A program made the position numbers and the translations under genes. This document shows, piece after piece, positions 16,563 through 25,018 of a stretch of DNA of 64,000 nt. How positions within the stretch are numbered: the first letter of the stretch is position 1; each line of letters starts with the position of its first letter. Source of the DNA: JAWVFM01 sp038237625 (GTDB lineage: Bacteria > Actinomycetota > Thermoleophilia > Solirubrobacterales > 70-9); the NCBI GenBank assembly GCA_038237625.1, contig JBBRYM010000014.1:8821-72820 (forward strand), given 5' to 3'. The notes beneath the pieces were generated by a model that was not told where the DNA came from, made no database searches, and was given only the letters and a program-made list of their open reading frames with translations.

Positions 16563-17507
16563 TTATCCGCCGGTCGAGACTTCCGCGCCGGGGTTTGTAC
16601 CGGCGGGGTAAAGGCTCTGAGGCGGAGCGTTGACGCTCGCCTTGGCCCCGGCAGGCGCCGCGTTGACTTCGAGCTCGCGGCCCTCCATCCCCATCGCGAT
16701 GGTGGCGGGGTCGTGGCCTAGCGCGCCCCACTCCTCCTGCGCGCGGGAATGCAGGAGGTCGAGCACTTCGTCCTGGTGAAGGGGATCGTGGTGAAAGAGC
16801 AGGAGGCTGCGGGCGCCGACCATGTCGGCGAAGCACAGCGTGTCGCCCATCGCCGAGTGCCCCCACCCGATGTGGTCGGGGTACTCCTCGTCGGTGTACT
16901 GGCAGTCGTGGATCAGCAGGTCCGCGTCGCAGGCCAGGTCGACCCCCGAGATCCAGTCACGGTCGAGGTCACGGAGCGGAGTACCGAGGGCAGGCTCGTG
17001 GTCCGGGATGTAACAGACGGTGACGTCCCCATCGGTGATCCGGTAGCCGAGCGTCGGACCGCGATGGGTGACTGCCTCGGCGCGAATGGTCGCGCCGCCG
17101 AGCTCCCATTCGGTTGCCGGAGTGTCGAGGAAGGAAACTGAGCACGGAAGCTCGCGAATCTCAACTGGCGATAGGGGAGCAGAGATATAACGGGCAATTC
17201 GGTTCTCCAGCGAGGCCTCCGGCGACGCGGGACCCCAGATTGTGATCTCCGCATCCGAGCGGAAGCAAGGGGGGAAGAACATGAGCCCCTGGATGTGGTC
17301 GAGGTGCAGGTGGGTGAGCAGGAGATTGACGGTGGGCGAGGCGGTCAGACCCAGCCCCAGGGTGCGGATCCCGGTGCCCGCGTCGAGGATCAGCTCGACT
17401 CCGCTTCGCAGCGTCAGCTGCACGCAGGAGGTGTTGCCGCCGTAGCGGTTCATCTGCGGTCCCGGGGCCGGAACCGATCCGCGGGCTCCCCAGACCTTCA
17501 GCTTCAC
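16563..17507 (-). CDS. MBL-fold metallohydrolase (phosphodiesterase-like)
   Basis: A 314-residue metallo-beta-lactamase-fold hydrolase with the metal motif THLHLDH, a further His in AVTHRG, and Asp/His ligands in LLIHDCQYT and WGHSAMGD. This layout is that of small MBL phosphodiesterase/RNase Z-like enzymes such as those fused to or paired with sensor domains. The GTG start at 17507 overlaps the stop of the upstream PAS gene, so the PAS protein and the hydrolase are co-translated. The substrate is unknown; a cyclic nucleotide is a reasonable guess only. Confidence 0.85.
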   Translation of the reverse strand: MKLKVWGARGSVPAPGPQMNRYGGNTSCVQLTLRSGVELILDAGTGIRTLGLGLTASPTVNLLLTHLHLDHIQGLMFFPPCFRSDAEITIWGPASPEASLENRIARYISAPLSPVEIRELPCSVSFLDTPATEWELGGATIRAEAVTHRGPTLGYRITDGDVTVCYIPDHEPALGTPLRDLDRDWISGVDLACDADLLIHDCQYTDEEYPDHIGWGHSAMGDTLCFADMVGARSLLLFHHDPLHQDEVLDLLHSRAQEEWGALGHDPATIAMGMEGRELEVNAAPAGAKASVNAPPQSLYPAGTNPGAEVSTGG

Positions 17508-17917
17508 GGCTGGCTCCCGTTCTGCGGCCAAAAGAGGATCATCGCGCCGCTTTCGGCGTCGCCTGCGCCGACGAGGGGAAAGCCCGACGCTTCGATGGCG
17601 TGCTCCTCGCCTCCGAGCGAGCGGATCGTGAACTCCGCGTGAGCGGGGCGCCCGTCGCGGAGGGTCGTCGTAAGGGGATGCTCCTCGAGCGCTACCGGCT
17701 CGCCGGCGGCGCCGCCGAGGTCGAACGCCGCAGTCCACTCGGAGGGCTCCATGCGCCCGCCGGAGTCCTCGAACGAGCGTCCGAGGAGGGCACCGGCGGC
17801 CTCGTTGTAGAAGATGAGGCGCGCCTCGCCGTCGACCAAGAAGGCCGGCGTGGAGAGGCACGTAAGCAGGTTGCGAGCCAGAATGAGCTCGAGCGGCTTC
17901 TGCGTGTCGGCGGCCAC
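17504..17917 (-). CDS. PAS domain sensor protein
   Basis: A 137-residue single PAS domain: TPAFLVDGEARLIFYNEAA at about 22-40 is the PAS core opening and the later EHAIEASGFPLV matches the terminal strands. No HTH, kinase or cyclase part follows. Its stop overlaps the start of the MBL hydrolase, so it probably senses a ligand and controls that enzyme in trans. Hydrolase-PAS fusions are known in bacteria; here the two parts are separate genes. Confidence 0.8.
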   Translation of the reverse strand: MAADTQKPLELILARNLLTCLSTPAFLVDGEARLIFYNEAAGALLGRSFEDSGGRMEPSEWTAAFDLGGAAGEPVALEEHPLTTTLRDGRPAHAEFTIRSLGGEEHAIEASGFPLVGAGDAESGAMILFWPQNGSQP

Positions 17918-17975
17918 CGCCCCATTCTTCCACCACTAGGTCTCGGCTTGCACCATTTGGCACACTCGGGGGCAC

Positions 17976-19442
17976 ATGCGTCGGATCGCCATAGCCCTCA
18001 CCGGCCTCGGGCTTCTCTGGGCCGCGCCGGCTGTCGCTCAGGTGGCCGGCGAGAATCCCCCGGCGATTCTCGGTGATCCCGCGAGCTCAGGGGTGCCCCA
18101 GTTCGTCGGCAAGCCGGCAAAGCCGCATCGTGCCCGCGGCCAGCGCGTTCCCCAGCATCCGTTCATGGCCCCCAATGGCCGCTCGAACCTCCACGACGAC
18201 GCGTTCCAGACAGACAGCTACCGGCGATCGGGCCCGCTCGGCATCGACATGGCGACGAGCTCGGCGATGTTCACGGCCGAATGCGGCTCGGTCACGTTCG
18301 ACAGCCAGGGACGGATCGTCACCGTCTGCGTCGGCCTCCTTCGACCAACGCTGGCCCTGCTCGACCCGGTGACCTTTCACGTGTTCGCGGCGATGCCGCT
18401 GCCGCTGCGAACGCCGAGCATCAACCCGTTCCAGGACTTCTCCGGCGGGGGCTACTTCTATCTCGACCGCCACGACCGCGCGGTGATCCCGACAACCGAC
18501 CATCACGTCCTCGTCGTGGCCGAGACGGCGGCTCCCGGCTTCCACGTGGTGCACGACTTCGACCTCTCGGCGGCGATCGACTCCGGCGACGCGATCATCT
18601 CGGTTCTCCCCGACTGGCAGGGCCATCTTTGGTTCGCCACGCGCGCCGGACTGGTGGGCGTGATCGGCCGCCACAGCGGGAAGGTGCATACCTTCGACAC
18701 CGGCGCGCCGATCGGCAATTCCTTCGCGGTCGGGCGAGCCGGCGTCTTCATCGTCACCGACAAGGCGATGTACCGCTTCGACCGCCGCCGTGGCTCGCCT
18801 GAGGTCACGTGGCGGCGGACCTATCCCAACATTGGCATTAAGAAGCCCGGGCAGACGGAGCACGGCTCGGGCACGACGCCGACCCTGATGAACGGGGGCA
18901 TGGTGGCGATCACCGACAACGCCGACCCGATGGACGTTGTCGTCTACCGGCGGGGCCGTCGCGACGGCGGGCGCCTGGTCTGCAAGCAGCCCGTCTTCGA
19001 GGAGGGAGCCAGCGACACCGACCAGTCGCTCGTCGCCGGCCGCCGCTCGCTGGTGGTCGAGAACAACTACGGCTACACCGGCCCGACGACCACCAACGGC
19101 GGCGGCACCACAACGCCTGGAATCACGCGGGTGAACCTCGATCGCGACGGAAAGGGCTGCCACGTCGCGTGGCACAGCAAGGTCATCGCGCCCTCGGTGG
19201 TGCCAAAGCTCTCCCTGGGAGCGGGCCTCGTCTACACGTATACGAAGCCGGCCGGAACCGGCAACGACGACCCCTGGTATCTGACCGCCCTCGACTACCG
19301 GACCGGCCGCACGGTCTGGCGCCGCCTCGCGGGCACCGGCCTGGGCTACAACAACAACTACGCCCCAGTCACCATCGGCCCCGACGGGTCCGCCTACGTT
19401 GGCGTCCTCGGCGGCCTCACCCGCTTCGTCGACGCGCCGTAG
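17976..19442 (+). CDS. Secreted beta-propeller-like protein
   Basis: A 488-residue protein with a signal peptide (MRRIAIALTGLGLLWAAPA, cleavage after AVA/Q about residue 22). The mature part shows repeated blade-like units with conserved Gly/Asp turns and LDRHDR-, VFVITDK- and TALDYRTGR-type strands, resembling PQQ/SMP-30-like propellers. No catalytic motif is recognised. Its 3' end overlaps the 3' end of the convergent anti-sigma gene by 26 bp. The substrate and role are unknown. Confidence 0.7.
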   Translation: MRRIAIALTGLGLLWAAPAVAQVAGENPPAILGDPASSGVPQFVGKPAKPHRARGQRVPQHPFMAPNGRSNLHDDAFQTDSYRRSGPLGIDMATSSAMFTAECGSVTFDSQGRIVTVCVGLLRPTLALLDPVTFHVFAAMPLPLRTPSINPFQDFSGGGYFYLDRHDRAVIPTTDHHVLVVAETAAPGFHVVHDFDLSAAIDSGDAIISVLPDWQGHLWFATRAGLVGVIGRHSGKVHTFDTGAPIGNSFAVGRAGVFIVTDKAMYRFDRRRGSPEVTWRRTYPNIGIKKPGQTEHGSGTTPTLMNGGMVAITDNADPMDVVVYRRGRRDGGRLVCKQPVFEEGASDTDQSLVAGRRSLVVENNYGYTGPTTTNGGGTTTPGITRVNLDRDGKGCHVAWHSKVIAPSVVPKLSLGAGLVYTYTKPAGTGNDDPWYLTALDYRTGRTVWRRLAGTGLGYNNNYAPVTIGPDGSAYVGVLGGLTRFVDAP

Positions 19443-20103
19443 CCGGCTGCCAGGCCGACGACGGGATCGGTGCCACGAAGGTGCGGCCGCCAGCTCTGAT
19501 GCCGATTGCGCGGGCGTGGCTCAGGTCGATCGCCGCGCTGAGCCCGCTGCCGACCCCGTCGGCGTGGCTGTAGCGGAAGGAGCCGGCGTCGACCGGGCCG
19601 TTTGGGCCGCGCAGGAAAACCCGGCATGGGGTGCCGGGCCTGATGCCGTCGACGTACACGCTCACCTCCGTACCCCATGAGCGGCTCGTGAGGTCGCCGG
19701 TGATGTGAACGCCCTGGGGGACATCGGCGAAAGCGACCTCGGTGTCCGGTCCGGATGAGCCAGCGCTGAGCGCGAGCACCAGGACGGTCCCAGCCGCTGC
19801 GGTGGCCGTGGTGAAGCCGGCGGCGAGCCGAAGCCGGCGGCGCCGCACGCCGCGACGCTCTGCCTCGATCTTTCGGGCGACCCGCCGGCCGAGACCACGC
19901 GGTGCAACCGGGGTGGAGGTGAGCCATGCGGGATCTGCGAGCGGCAGGATCTCGGCCAGTGGCGAGAGGAGGTCACGCTCGGCGCGGCACTCGGCGCAGC
20001 CGTCGAGGTGGGCCTGCACCGCGGCCCGCTCGTCGAGGTCGAGCTTGCCCAGGACGAACGCCCCGAGCTCTTCGCGCCAGCGCCGGTGGTCGTCAGCCGT
20101 CAT
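19417..20103 (-). CDS. Anti-sigma factor, zinc-finger type
   Basis: A 228-residue membrane anti-sigma factor. The N-terminal domain has the HxxxCxxC zinc motif (AHLDGCAEC near residue 31-38). One transmembrane helix follows (about 93-115), then an extracytoplasmic domain with VPQGVHITGDL and related strands. The start overlaps the 3' end of the ECF sigma gene by 11 bp. The protein should hold that sigma factor inactive until an envelope or redox signal releases it. Confidence 0.88.
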   Translation of the reverse strand: MTADDHRRWREELGAFVLGKLDLDERAAVQAHLDGCAECRAERDLLSPLAEILPLADPAWLTSTPVAPRGLGRRVARKIEAERRGVRRRRLRLAAGFTTATAAAGTVLVLALSAGSSGPDTEVAFADVPQGVHITGDLTSRSWGTEVSVYVDGIRPGTPCRVFLRGPNGPVDAGSFRYSHADGVGSGLSAAIDLSHARAIGIRAGGRTFVAPIPSSAWQPATARRRSG

Positions 20104-20602
20104 AACCCATCTCCTCCATGGCGTTGCGAAGCGCCTTCAGCCCGTAGTAGACACGGCTCTTGATCGTCCCTTCCGGGACGCCGAGCTCGGCTGCGAGCTC
20201 CGCGTGGGGGCGGCCGAGGAGGTGCGTCTGGACGATGACCTCGCGATGGGCTTCCCCGATCCGCCGCAGCGCCTCCTCGACCTGCCAGGCAATGAGGGTG
20301 CGCTCCAGTGGTTCGTCGATCGGCTCGGGAACCTCGACGGCGCTTTCCCGCCGGGCGCTGCGGGCGCGCCGCGCATCGATCACGACGTTTCTGAGAATCG
20401 CGAAAAGCCAGGTGCGAAGCGAGCCGATCTCGGGGTCGAAGCGCGACCCTGCCCGCCAGGCGCGGACGAAGGTCTCCTGTACGGCTTCCTCCGCGAGGCC
20501 GCGGTCGCCGAGCGAGCGCAGGGCAAAGCCATAGAGCTCGCTCCCGTGTGCGGCGTACGCCTCGCGGACCCCCCGGTCGTCGCGAAGCGTGCCGACGCTC
20601 AC
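20093..20602 (-). CDS. ECF-family RNA polymerase sigma factor
   Basis: A 169-residue group-4 sigma factor. Region 2 contains AEEAVQETFVRAWR and region 4 contains AAELGVPEGTIKSRVYYGLKA (HTH, given here as one motif of the -35 reader). The GTG at 20602 is chosen because residues upstream of it in the frame are low-complexity. It is co-transcribed with a zinc-finger anti-sigma factor whose start overlaps its stop. Confidence 0.88.
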   Translation of the reverse strand: MSVGTLRDDRGVREAYAAHGSELYGFALRSLGDRGLAEEAVQETFVRAWRAGSRFDPEIGSLRTWLFAILRNVVIDARRARSARRESAVEVPEPIDEPLERTLIAWQVEEALRRIGEAHREVIVQTHLLGRPHAELAAELGVPEGTIKSRVYYGLKALRNAMEEMGYDG

Positions 20603-20831
20603 CCGCGCCGTCCGTGTCGAGAGCGTCCCATCACTGCAAGTGATACTCCCGAATCGCGACCTGCGTTCAACTGCAGGCGGTCCTCCATTCTCGCGCGCTC
20701 CCGCGCTCACGGCGGCGGCAGGATCAGCGTGCATCCCCCCGGCGCGGCGCTTGAGCCGGTGGAGGAAGAGATGGGAGACGGGCGGTCGCGGCGCTGGCGT
20801 CGGTTGACGACTGACTCCGAGTGGTCCCCCT

Positions 20832-21216
20832 CGGATCGCCGCGCTGCTTCACGACATCGGCAAGGTTGGCGTTCCCGACGCGATCCTGAACGAGCCCGGC
20901 CCGCTCGACGACGCCGAGTGGGAGATCATGCGACAGCACCCGGTGATCGGCGAGCGCATCCTGCGAGCGATCCCCGGAATGGGCGTGATCGCGAGGATCG
21001 TCCGCCACGAGCACGAGCGCTGGGACGGCGGCGGCTATCCCGACGCCATCGCCGGAACCGAGATCCCGGTCGGCGCGCGCATCATCCTTGCCTGCGACGC
21101 CTACCACGCAATGACCTCAGATCGCCAACGCCGGCTCCCAAGTCGACCCTGCGGTGATCGAGGCCCTCGTGGGCTACCTGTACGGGCGCCGCCAGTCTGG
21201 ATTGGCGGTGGTCTAA
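20832..21216 (+). pseudogene. Decayed HD-GYP phosphodiesterase remnant
   Basis: The + frame reads RIAALLHDIGKVGVPD, then IMRQHPVIGERIL, HEHERWDGGGYP and ACDAYHAMTSD, which are the HD and GYP motifs of HD-GYP c-di-GMP phosphodiesterases. There is no start or N-terminal part before HDIGK. After AMTSD roughly 15-20 codons of the domain are missing and the frame shifts; the C-terminal IANAGSQVDPAVIEALVGYL follows in another frame up to TAA at 21214-21216. The gene is therefore truncated at its 5' end and broken inside. Confidence 0.75.
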
Positions 21217-21262
21217 AAAAACCTGCGGGCGGCAATGGCCGCCCGGCTTGCACCGGGCGGCC
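21215..21262 (-). terminator. Intrinsic terminator after the DUF5679 gene, with a competing hairpin
   Basis: On the minus strand an 8-bp stem with a 4-nt loop (21245-21238 with 21233-21226) is followed by CAGG and seven T (21221-21215), a standard terminator. A second perfect 10-bp stem (21262-21253 with 21246-21237) shares the middle strand, so the two hairpins cannot form at once. Confidence 0.8.
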
Positions 21263-21280
21263 GGCCGGATCTTCGCCTGA

Positions 21281-21427
21281 CTACTCCGTCTTCCCGATCC
21301 TGAAGATCTTCGTGCCGCAGTCGGGGCAGGTCCCCTGGATCGCAGGGCGACCGTTCTTCATGGTCACCTGCTGCGGATCCTTGATTTCGACCTTCTTGCG
21401 CTCCTTGACGCAGTATCCGGTCGGCAT
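21281..21427 (-). CDS. Small DUF5679 family protein
   Basis: Forty-eight residues with two cysteine pairs of a zinc-ribbon kind: a single Cys in TGYCVK and CPDC in QGTCPDCGTK. The KDPQQVTMKNGRPA centre is typical of the DUF5679 family. The start MPTGYC has a strong ribosome site (GAAAGGAG) seven bases upstream; the frame continues 14 codons further up but without such a site. Function unknown; it may bind nucleic acid. Confidence 0.85.
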   Translation of the reverse strand: MPTGYCVKERKKVEIKDPQQVTMKNGRPAIQGTCPDCGTKIFRIGKTE

Positions 21428-21569
21428 ATGAGCTCCTTTCGAGCTGCTCTCTCGTCGCTGTAAGGCCACGGATCATCCGTAGCCTGTGGGCGACCGTAAC
21501 CCACCGGGCGGACGCAAGCCAGGCGTGATCGTGCGATTTGCGACAAACGCAGAGTCTGCGGACCCGCGC

Positions 21570-21923
21570 TCAGCGAGGTGGTTGCGGGGGGATCGTGCCA
21601 TCCGAAGGCTCGATCGGTAGTCCGGCTTCGACCCAGGCGACGAGACCGCCCTCCACGTGGAACGCATCCCAGCCCGCCTGCCGGAATGCCTCAGCGGCCA
21701 TTCCCGAGCGGTTGCCGGTGCGGCAGTAGAACACCACCGGCCGGCCGCGATCGATCGACGCGGCCGCGCCGGTGAGTTCGTTCATCTCGAGGTGCCGCGC
21801 CCCCTTGATCCGGCCGGCGTCCCACTCCGGATCCGTGCGCACATCGATTGCCTGCGAGCCGCCCTGGAAGAGCTCGGCGGCTTCGTTCGGCGAGAGGTGT
21901 ACGCCGGTTTCGGTCTCCGCCAC
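21570..21923 (-). CDS. Rhodanese-like domain protein
   Basis: A 117-residue single-domain rhodanese with the active-site loop FYCRTGNRS (Cys67) and N-terminal AIDVRTDPEW. It can carry persulfide sulfur for transfer reactions; the physiological partner is not visible. The start is GTG at 21923 with TAGACT six bases upstream and no Shine-Dalgarno site, so it is probably leaderless. Confidence 0.88.
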   Translation of the reverse strand: MAETETGVHLSPNEAAELFQGGSQAIDVRTDPEWDAGRIKGARHLEMNELTGAAASIDRGRPVVFYCRTGNRSGMAAEAFRQAGWDAFHVEGGLVAWVEAGLPIEPSDGTIPPQPPR

Positions 21924-22005
21924 GCCACCAGTCTAAGAGACGTCAGCCGCTTCCCCTGCTCTATCGTGCCGTGCCCCGTCCCGCCCCCTTTCCAAGGAGC
22001 CACGA

Positions 22006-23163
22006 ATGCCCGAAGCAGTCATCGTCGACGCCGTCCGCAGCCCCATCGGGCGCGCCTTCAAGGGCTCGCTCGCCCAGCTCCGACCCGACGAGACGGCCGC
22101 GTACGTCGTCGACCAGCTGCTCGAGCGCAATCCTGGCGTGGACCCCGCGCTCGTCGAGGACGTCTTTTGCGGTTGCGGCATGCCGCAGGGGCTTCAGGCC
22201 TTCAACATCGGCCGGATCATCGTTTTGCTCTCGGAGAAGCTCGGGCAGGAGACCAACGGCGTCACGATCTCCCGCTACTGCGCCTCCAGCCTCGATGCGA
22301 TCCGGCATGCGTCCAACGCCGTGAAGGCCGGTGAAGGCGACGCCTACATCGCCGCCGGCGTCGAGTGGGTCAGCCGCTACAACGAGCGCACCGAGGCCGC
22401 CGGCGCGGCGGACCAGAACACCAAGCTCCAGGGCAACGACGGCCAGCCCAACGCCTACATCGAGATGGGCCTGACGGCAGTGAACGTGGCGAAGCGCTAC
22501 GAGGTCAGCCGCGCCGACATGGACAAGTACGCGCAGCGCTCGCAGGAGCTGGCTGTCGGCTCGCAGGAGTCCGGGTTCTTCGACCGCGAGATCGTCCCTG
22601 TCAACGACCAGGATGACAACGAGATCGCCAAAGACGACGGCCCGCGCGCCAGCTCGACCCTCGAGAAGCTCTCCGAGCTGCCCGAGGCCTTCGGGGGCGG
22701 TGGGGTCACCGCAGGTAACTCGTGCCCGCTGAACGACGGCGCCGCCGCGGTGCTCGTCATGTCAGACGCGAAGGCTTCCGAGCTCGGCCTCCAGCCGCGC
22801 GCGCGGATCGTCGCAGCCGCCACGATGGGCAACGAGCCCGAGTACATGGGGGTGGCGCCGATCGGCGCCATCAAGAAGGTCCTGGATCGAGCCGGGATGA
22901 CGATCGAAGACGTCGGCGTGGTGGAGCTGAACGAAGCCTTTGCCGCCCAGGTCATCCCGATCATGGACGAGTGCAACATCCCGCTGGAGAAGATGAACAC
23001 CCACGGCGGGGCGATCGCCCTCGGCCATCCCTTCGGCATGACCGGCGCCCGGATCATGACCACGCTCCTGAACGTCATGGAGACCGACGATCACGCCGTC
23101 GGCCTCGAGACGATGTGCGTCGCAGGCGGCCAGGGCGAGGCGATGATTGTCGAACGAATGTGA
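22006..23163 (+). CDS. Acetyl-CoA acetyltransferase / 3-ketoacyl-CoA thiolase
   Basis: A 385-residue thiolase. The nucleophile Cys92 lies in SRYCASS, the His in HGGAIALGHPFGMTGAR and the second Cys in ETMCVAGGQG, completing the catalytic triad. It either cleaves 3-ketoacyl-CoA in beta-oxidation or condenses two acetyl-CoA. AAGGAG lies 7 nt upstream of ATG 22006. Neighbouring acyl-CoA dehydrogenase and SDR genes are on the opposite strand but support lipid catabolism. A structured repeat follows its stop. Confidence 0.92.
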   Translation: MPEAVIVDAVRSPIGRAFKGSLAQLRPDETAAYVVDQLLERNPGVDPALVEDVFCGCGMPQGLQAFNIGRIIVLLSEKLGQETNGVTISRYCASSLDAIRHASNAVKAGEGDAYIAAGVEWVSRYNERTEAAGAADQNTKLQGNDGQPNAYIEMGLTAVNVAKRYEVSRADMDKYAQRSQELAVGSQESGFFDREIVPVNDQDDNEIAKDDGPRASSTLEKLSELPEAFGGGGVTAGNSCPLNDGAAAVLVMSDAKASELGLQPRARIVAAATMGNEPEYMGVAPIGAIKKVLDRAGMTIEDVGVVELNEAFAAQVIPIMDECNIPLEKMNTHGGAIALGHPFGMTGARIMTTLLNVMETDDHAVGLETMCVAGGQGEAMIVERM

Positions 23164-23166
23164 GAC

Positions 23167-23225
23167 TGAGGACCGCTAGGTCCGAAAGCAGCAGGTAAGG
23201 CGGCCAAAGGTCGCCGCGAGCGCTG
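23167..23225 (+). repeat. Dispersed two-hairpin element, copy A
   Basis: Directly after the thiolase stop: hairpin 1 GGACC-GCTA-GGTCC (23170-23183), then the linker GAAAGCAGCAGGTAAGG (23184-23200), then hairpin 2 GGCGGCC-AAA-GGTCGCC (23199-23215) with one G-U pair, and a GCGAG tail. The same architecture and linker occur at 30883-30947 (minus strand) and 44452-44512. Sequence changes in the stems keep pairing. Not recognised as a known RNA family. Confidence 0.6.
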
Positions 23226-24080
23226 CTAGAGGCCAGTTGCGCGGGCGATGAGGCGATCCATCAGGCGGTCGCCGGCCAGCCTGCGGATTCTCGTTCCCAC
23301 CTTGGCGTCGAGCCCGACCTGATAGCGGGTCCGCGGCCGGCTGGTGATGAGAGCGCGAAGCACGATGTCCGCAACCTTCTCAGGAGGGATTCCGCGCTCA
23401 TTCGATCTCCGGGCGACCTTTTCCACCTGATCCAGCGACGCGCCATAGAGGTCCTCTGCGTCCGGGGCGAGGTGTTCGCGAGCTTCCTTGGCCCGATCCG
23501 CCCCCTTGTTCCAGATCGGGGTTGAGATCGTGCCAGGCTCGACGACAACGACCTCGATCCCGAACGGCGCGAGCTCTTGGCGCAGCGAGTCGCCCACAGC
23601 CTCGAGCCCGAACTTTGCCGCGTGGTAGGCGCCCATGAACGGCGTTGCAAGCCGTCCGCCGATCGAGCTGATCAGGACGATCCGGCCCTTCGCGGCACGC
23701 ACCATCGGCAACATCGCCTGGGTCACGGCCACCTGCCCGATCAGGTTGACCTCGATCTGGTGGCGGAAGTCCTCGATCGGCAGCGCCTCCAGGGGCCCAG
23801 CCACCGCAACGCCGGCGTTGTTGACGAGGCCCGCGAGCCCGCCGCCGGTCGCGTCGCCGATCCGCGACGCGGCCGCGGCGATTGATTCGGCGCTGGTCAC
23901 GTCGAGGAGCAGCGGCTCGACGGAGCCGCCCGCGTCGTTGCGAAGAGCGTGCCCATCCTCTTCACGGCGAACCCCGGCGAAGACGGAGAAGCCTTCACTC
24001 GCCAGGCGCAGCGCCGCCGCCCTGCCAATTCCTGTCGAGGTGCCGGTTACGACGACGTTCCCGCGGGTCGGCGCGTTCAA
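23226..24080 (-). CDS. Short-chain dehydrogenase/reductase
   Basis: A 284-residue classical SDR: TGTSTGIGRA nucleotide loop near residue 13, NNAG near 90, and catalytic YHAAK. The substrate is not evident. The C-terminal half (residues about 190-270) has the extended shape of SDRs acting on bulky lipids or steroids. It converges on the thiolase; the 136 bp upstream contain a small AT-richer stretch without a clear promoter. Confidence 0.88.
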   Translation of the reverse strand: MNAPTRGNVVVTGTSTGIGRAAALRLASEGFSVFAGVRREEDGHALRNDAGGSVEPLLLDVTSAESIAAAASRIGDATGGGLAGLVNNAGVAVAGPLEALPIEDFRHQIEVNLIGQVAVTQAMLPMVRAAKGRIVLISSIGGRLATPFMGAYHAAKFGLEAVGDSLRQELAPFGIEVVVVEPGTISTPIWNKGADRAKEAREHLAPDAEDLYGASLDQVEKVARRSNERGIPPEKVADIVLRALITSRPRTRYQVGLDAKVGTRIRRLAGDRLMDRLIARATGL

Positions 24081-24216
24081 CCGGACTCCCGCGCCGCTAC
24101 GTAGTCGGCGTCACGCGGGGCGAGTCGGTCGCAAAGGGTCCTCTGCGCTGTTTGAGCCTTGCTGATCGGCAAATCAGATCACTTTTCACTCTGACGCAAA
24201 CGTTGATCTTTGTAGT

Positions 24217-25014
24217 TCAGACCGGCCGCAGGGTCACGCGCATGCCGGAGGGATCCACGATTTCACGGACGCTGCCCTCCCCGGGCACGCGAACCTCGAA
24301 GCGCTCCAGCCCAACAGCCCCGTCCGGAGGCGAGGGCACCCCGGTGCCGTTCCACGTGTTGAGGCCGAGGTGGTGGTGATACCCGCCCGCGGAGACGAAC
24401 AGGGCGCCGGGGTAGGTGCGTACCGTGACGTCAAAGCCGACCTCCCCGCACCAGAACGCTTCCGACGAGCCCAGATCCGCGACGTTCAGGTGGACGTGGC
24501 CGATCACGGTGCCGTCCGCAACCGGGGGCTCGAGTGCGGTGGCGGGATCGCGTTCGGCCGCGATGTCGTCCAGGTCGAGGGGCAGGCTTGCCATCTGCAC
24601 TGTCTCGCCGGTTCGTGGCCACTCATCACGCGGCCGGTCGCGGTAGATCTCGATGCCGATCCCGTCGGGATCGTTGAGGTAGAGCGCTTCGCTGACGAGG
24701 TGGTCGGAGGCTCCGGTCAGGCGCCAGCCACACTCGGCCAGGCGGATCAGGCTGCGGCCCAGCTCGGCCCGCGACGGCACGAGGATCGCAAAATGAAAGA
24801 GCCCAGTCGTGTGGGGCGGCCGCGGCGGCGCCTCGGGCTCGCCGCGAAGGCGCAGGAGAGTCCTGTCTCCGGCGCCAAGCTCCGCCACGCCACCGGCGCG
24901 CCCGAGCTCGGAGAAGCCGATCGTCCGCTTATAGAAGTCGAGCGAGCGGTCGAGGTCGCGGACGACGAGATCTACCGCCCCGATCGAGGCAGAGCCCGGG
25001 AGGCCGCTGCTCAC
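24217..25014 (-). CDS. VOC family protein, catechol 2,3-dioxygenase-like (CatE type)
   Basis: A 265-residue protein of two vicinal-oxygen-chelate modules. The second module keeps IGHVHLNVADL and YHHHLGLNTWNG, characteristic of CatE-like ring-cleavage dioxygenases. In the first module GLFHFAIL and IEIYRD are conserved, but its first ligand position is Asp rather than His (IGAVDLVV). Metal binding should rest on the C-terminal module. The GTG start at 25014 lies 5 nt after the stop of the upstream acyl-CoA dehydrogenase gene, so the two are one operon. Confidence 0.8.
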   Translation of the reverse strand: MSSGLPGSASIGAVDLVVRDLDRSLDFYKRTIGFSELGRAGGVAELGAGDRTLLRLRGEPEAPPRPPHTTGLFHFAILVPSRAELGRSLIRLAECGWRLTGASDHLVSEALYLNDPDGIGIEIYRDRPRDEWPRTGETVQMASLPLDLDDIAAERDPATALEPPVADGTVIGHVHLNVADLGSSEAFWCGEVGFDVTVRTYPGALFVSAGGYHHHLGLNTWNGTGVPSPPDGAVGLERFEVRVPGEGSVREIVDPSGMRVTLRPV

Positions 25015-25018
25015 CCGC

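Noticed and set aside
23184..23200. Similarity of the repeat linker to the SRP RNA tip loop
   Set aside because: Only a short run resembles it; no long SRP-type helix surrounds any copy, and three copies exist.
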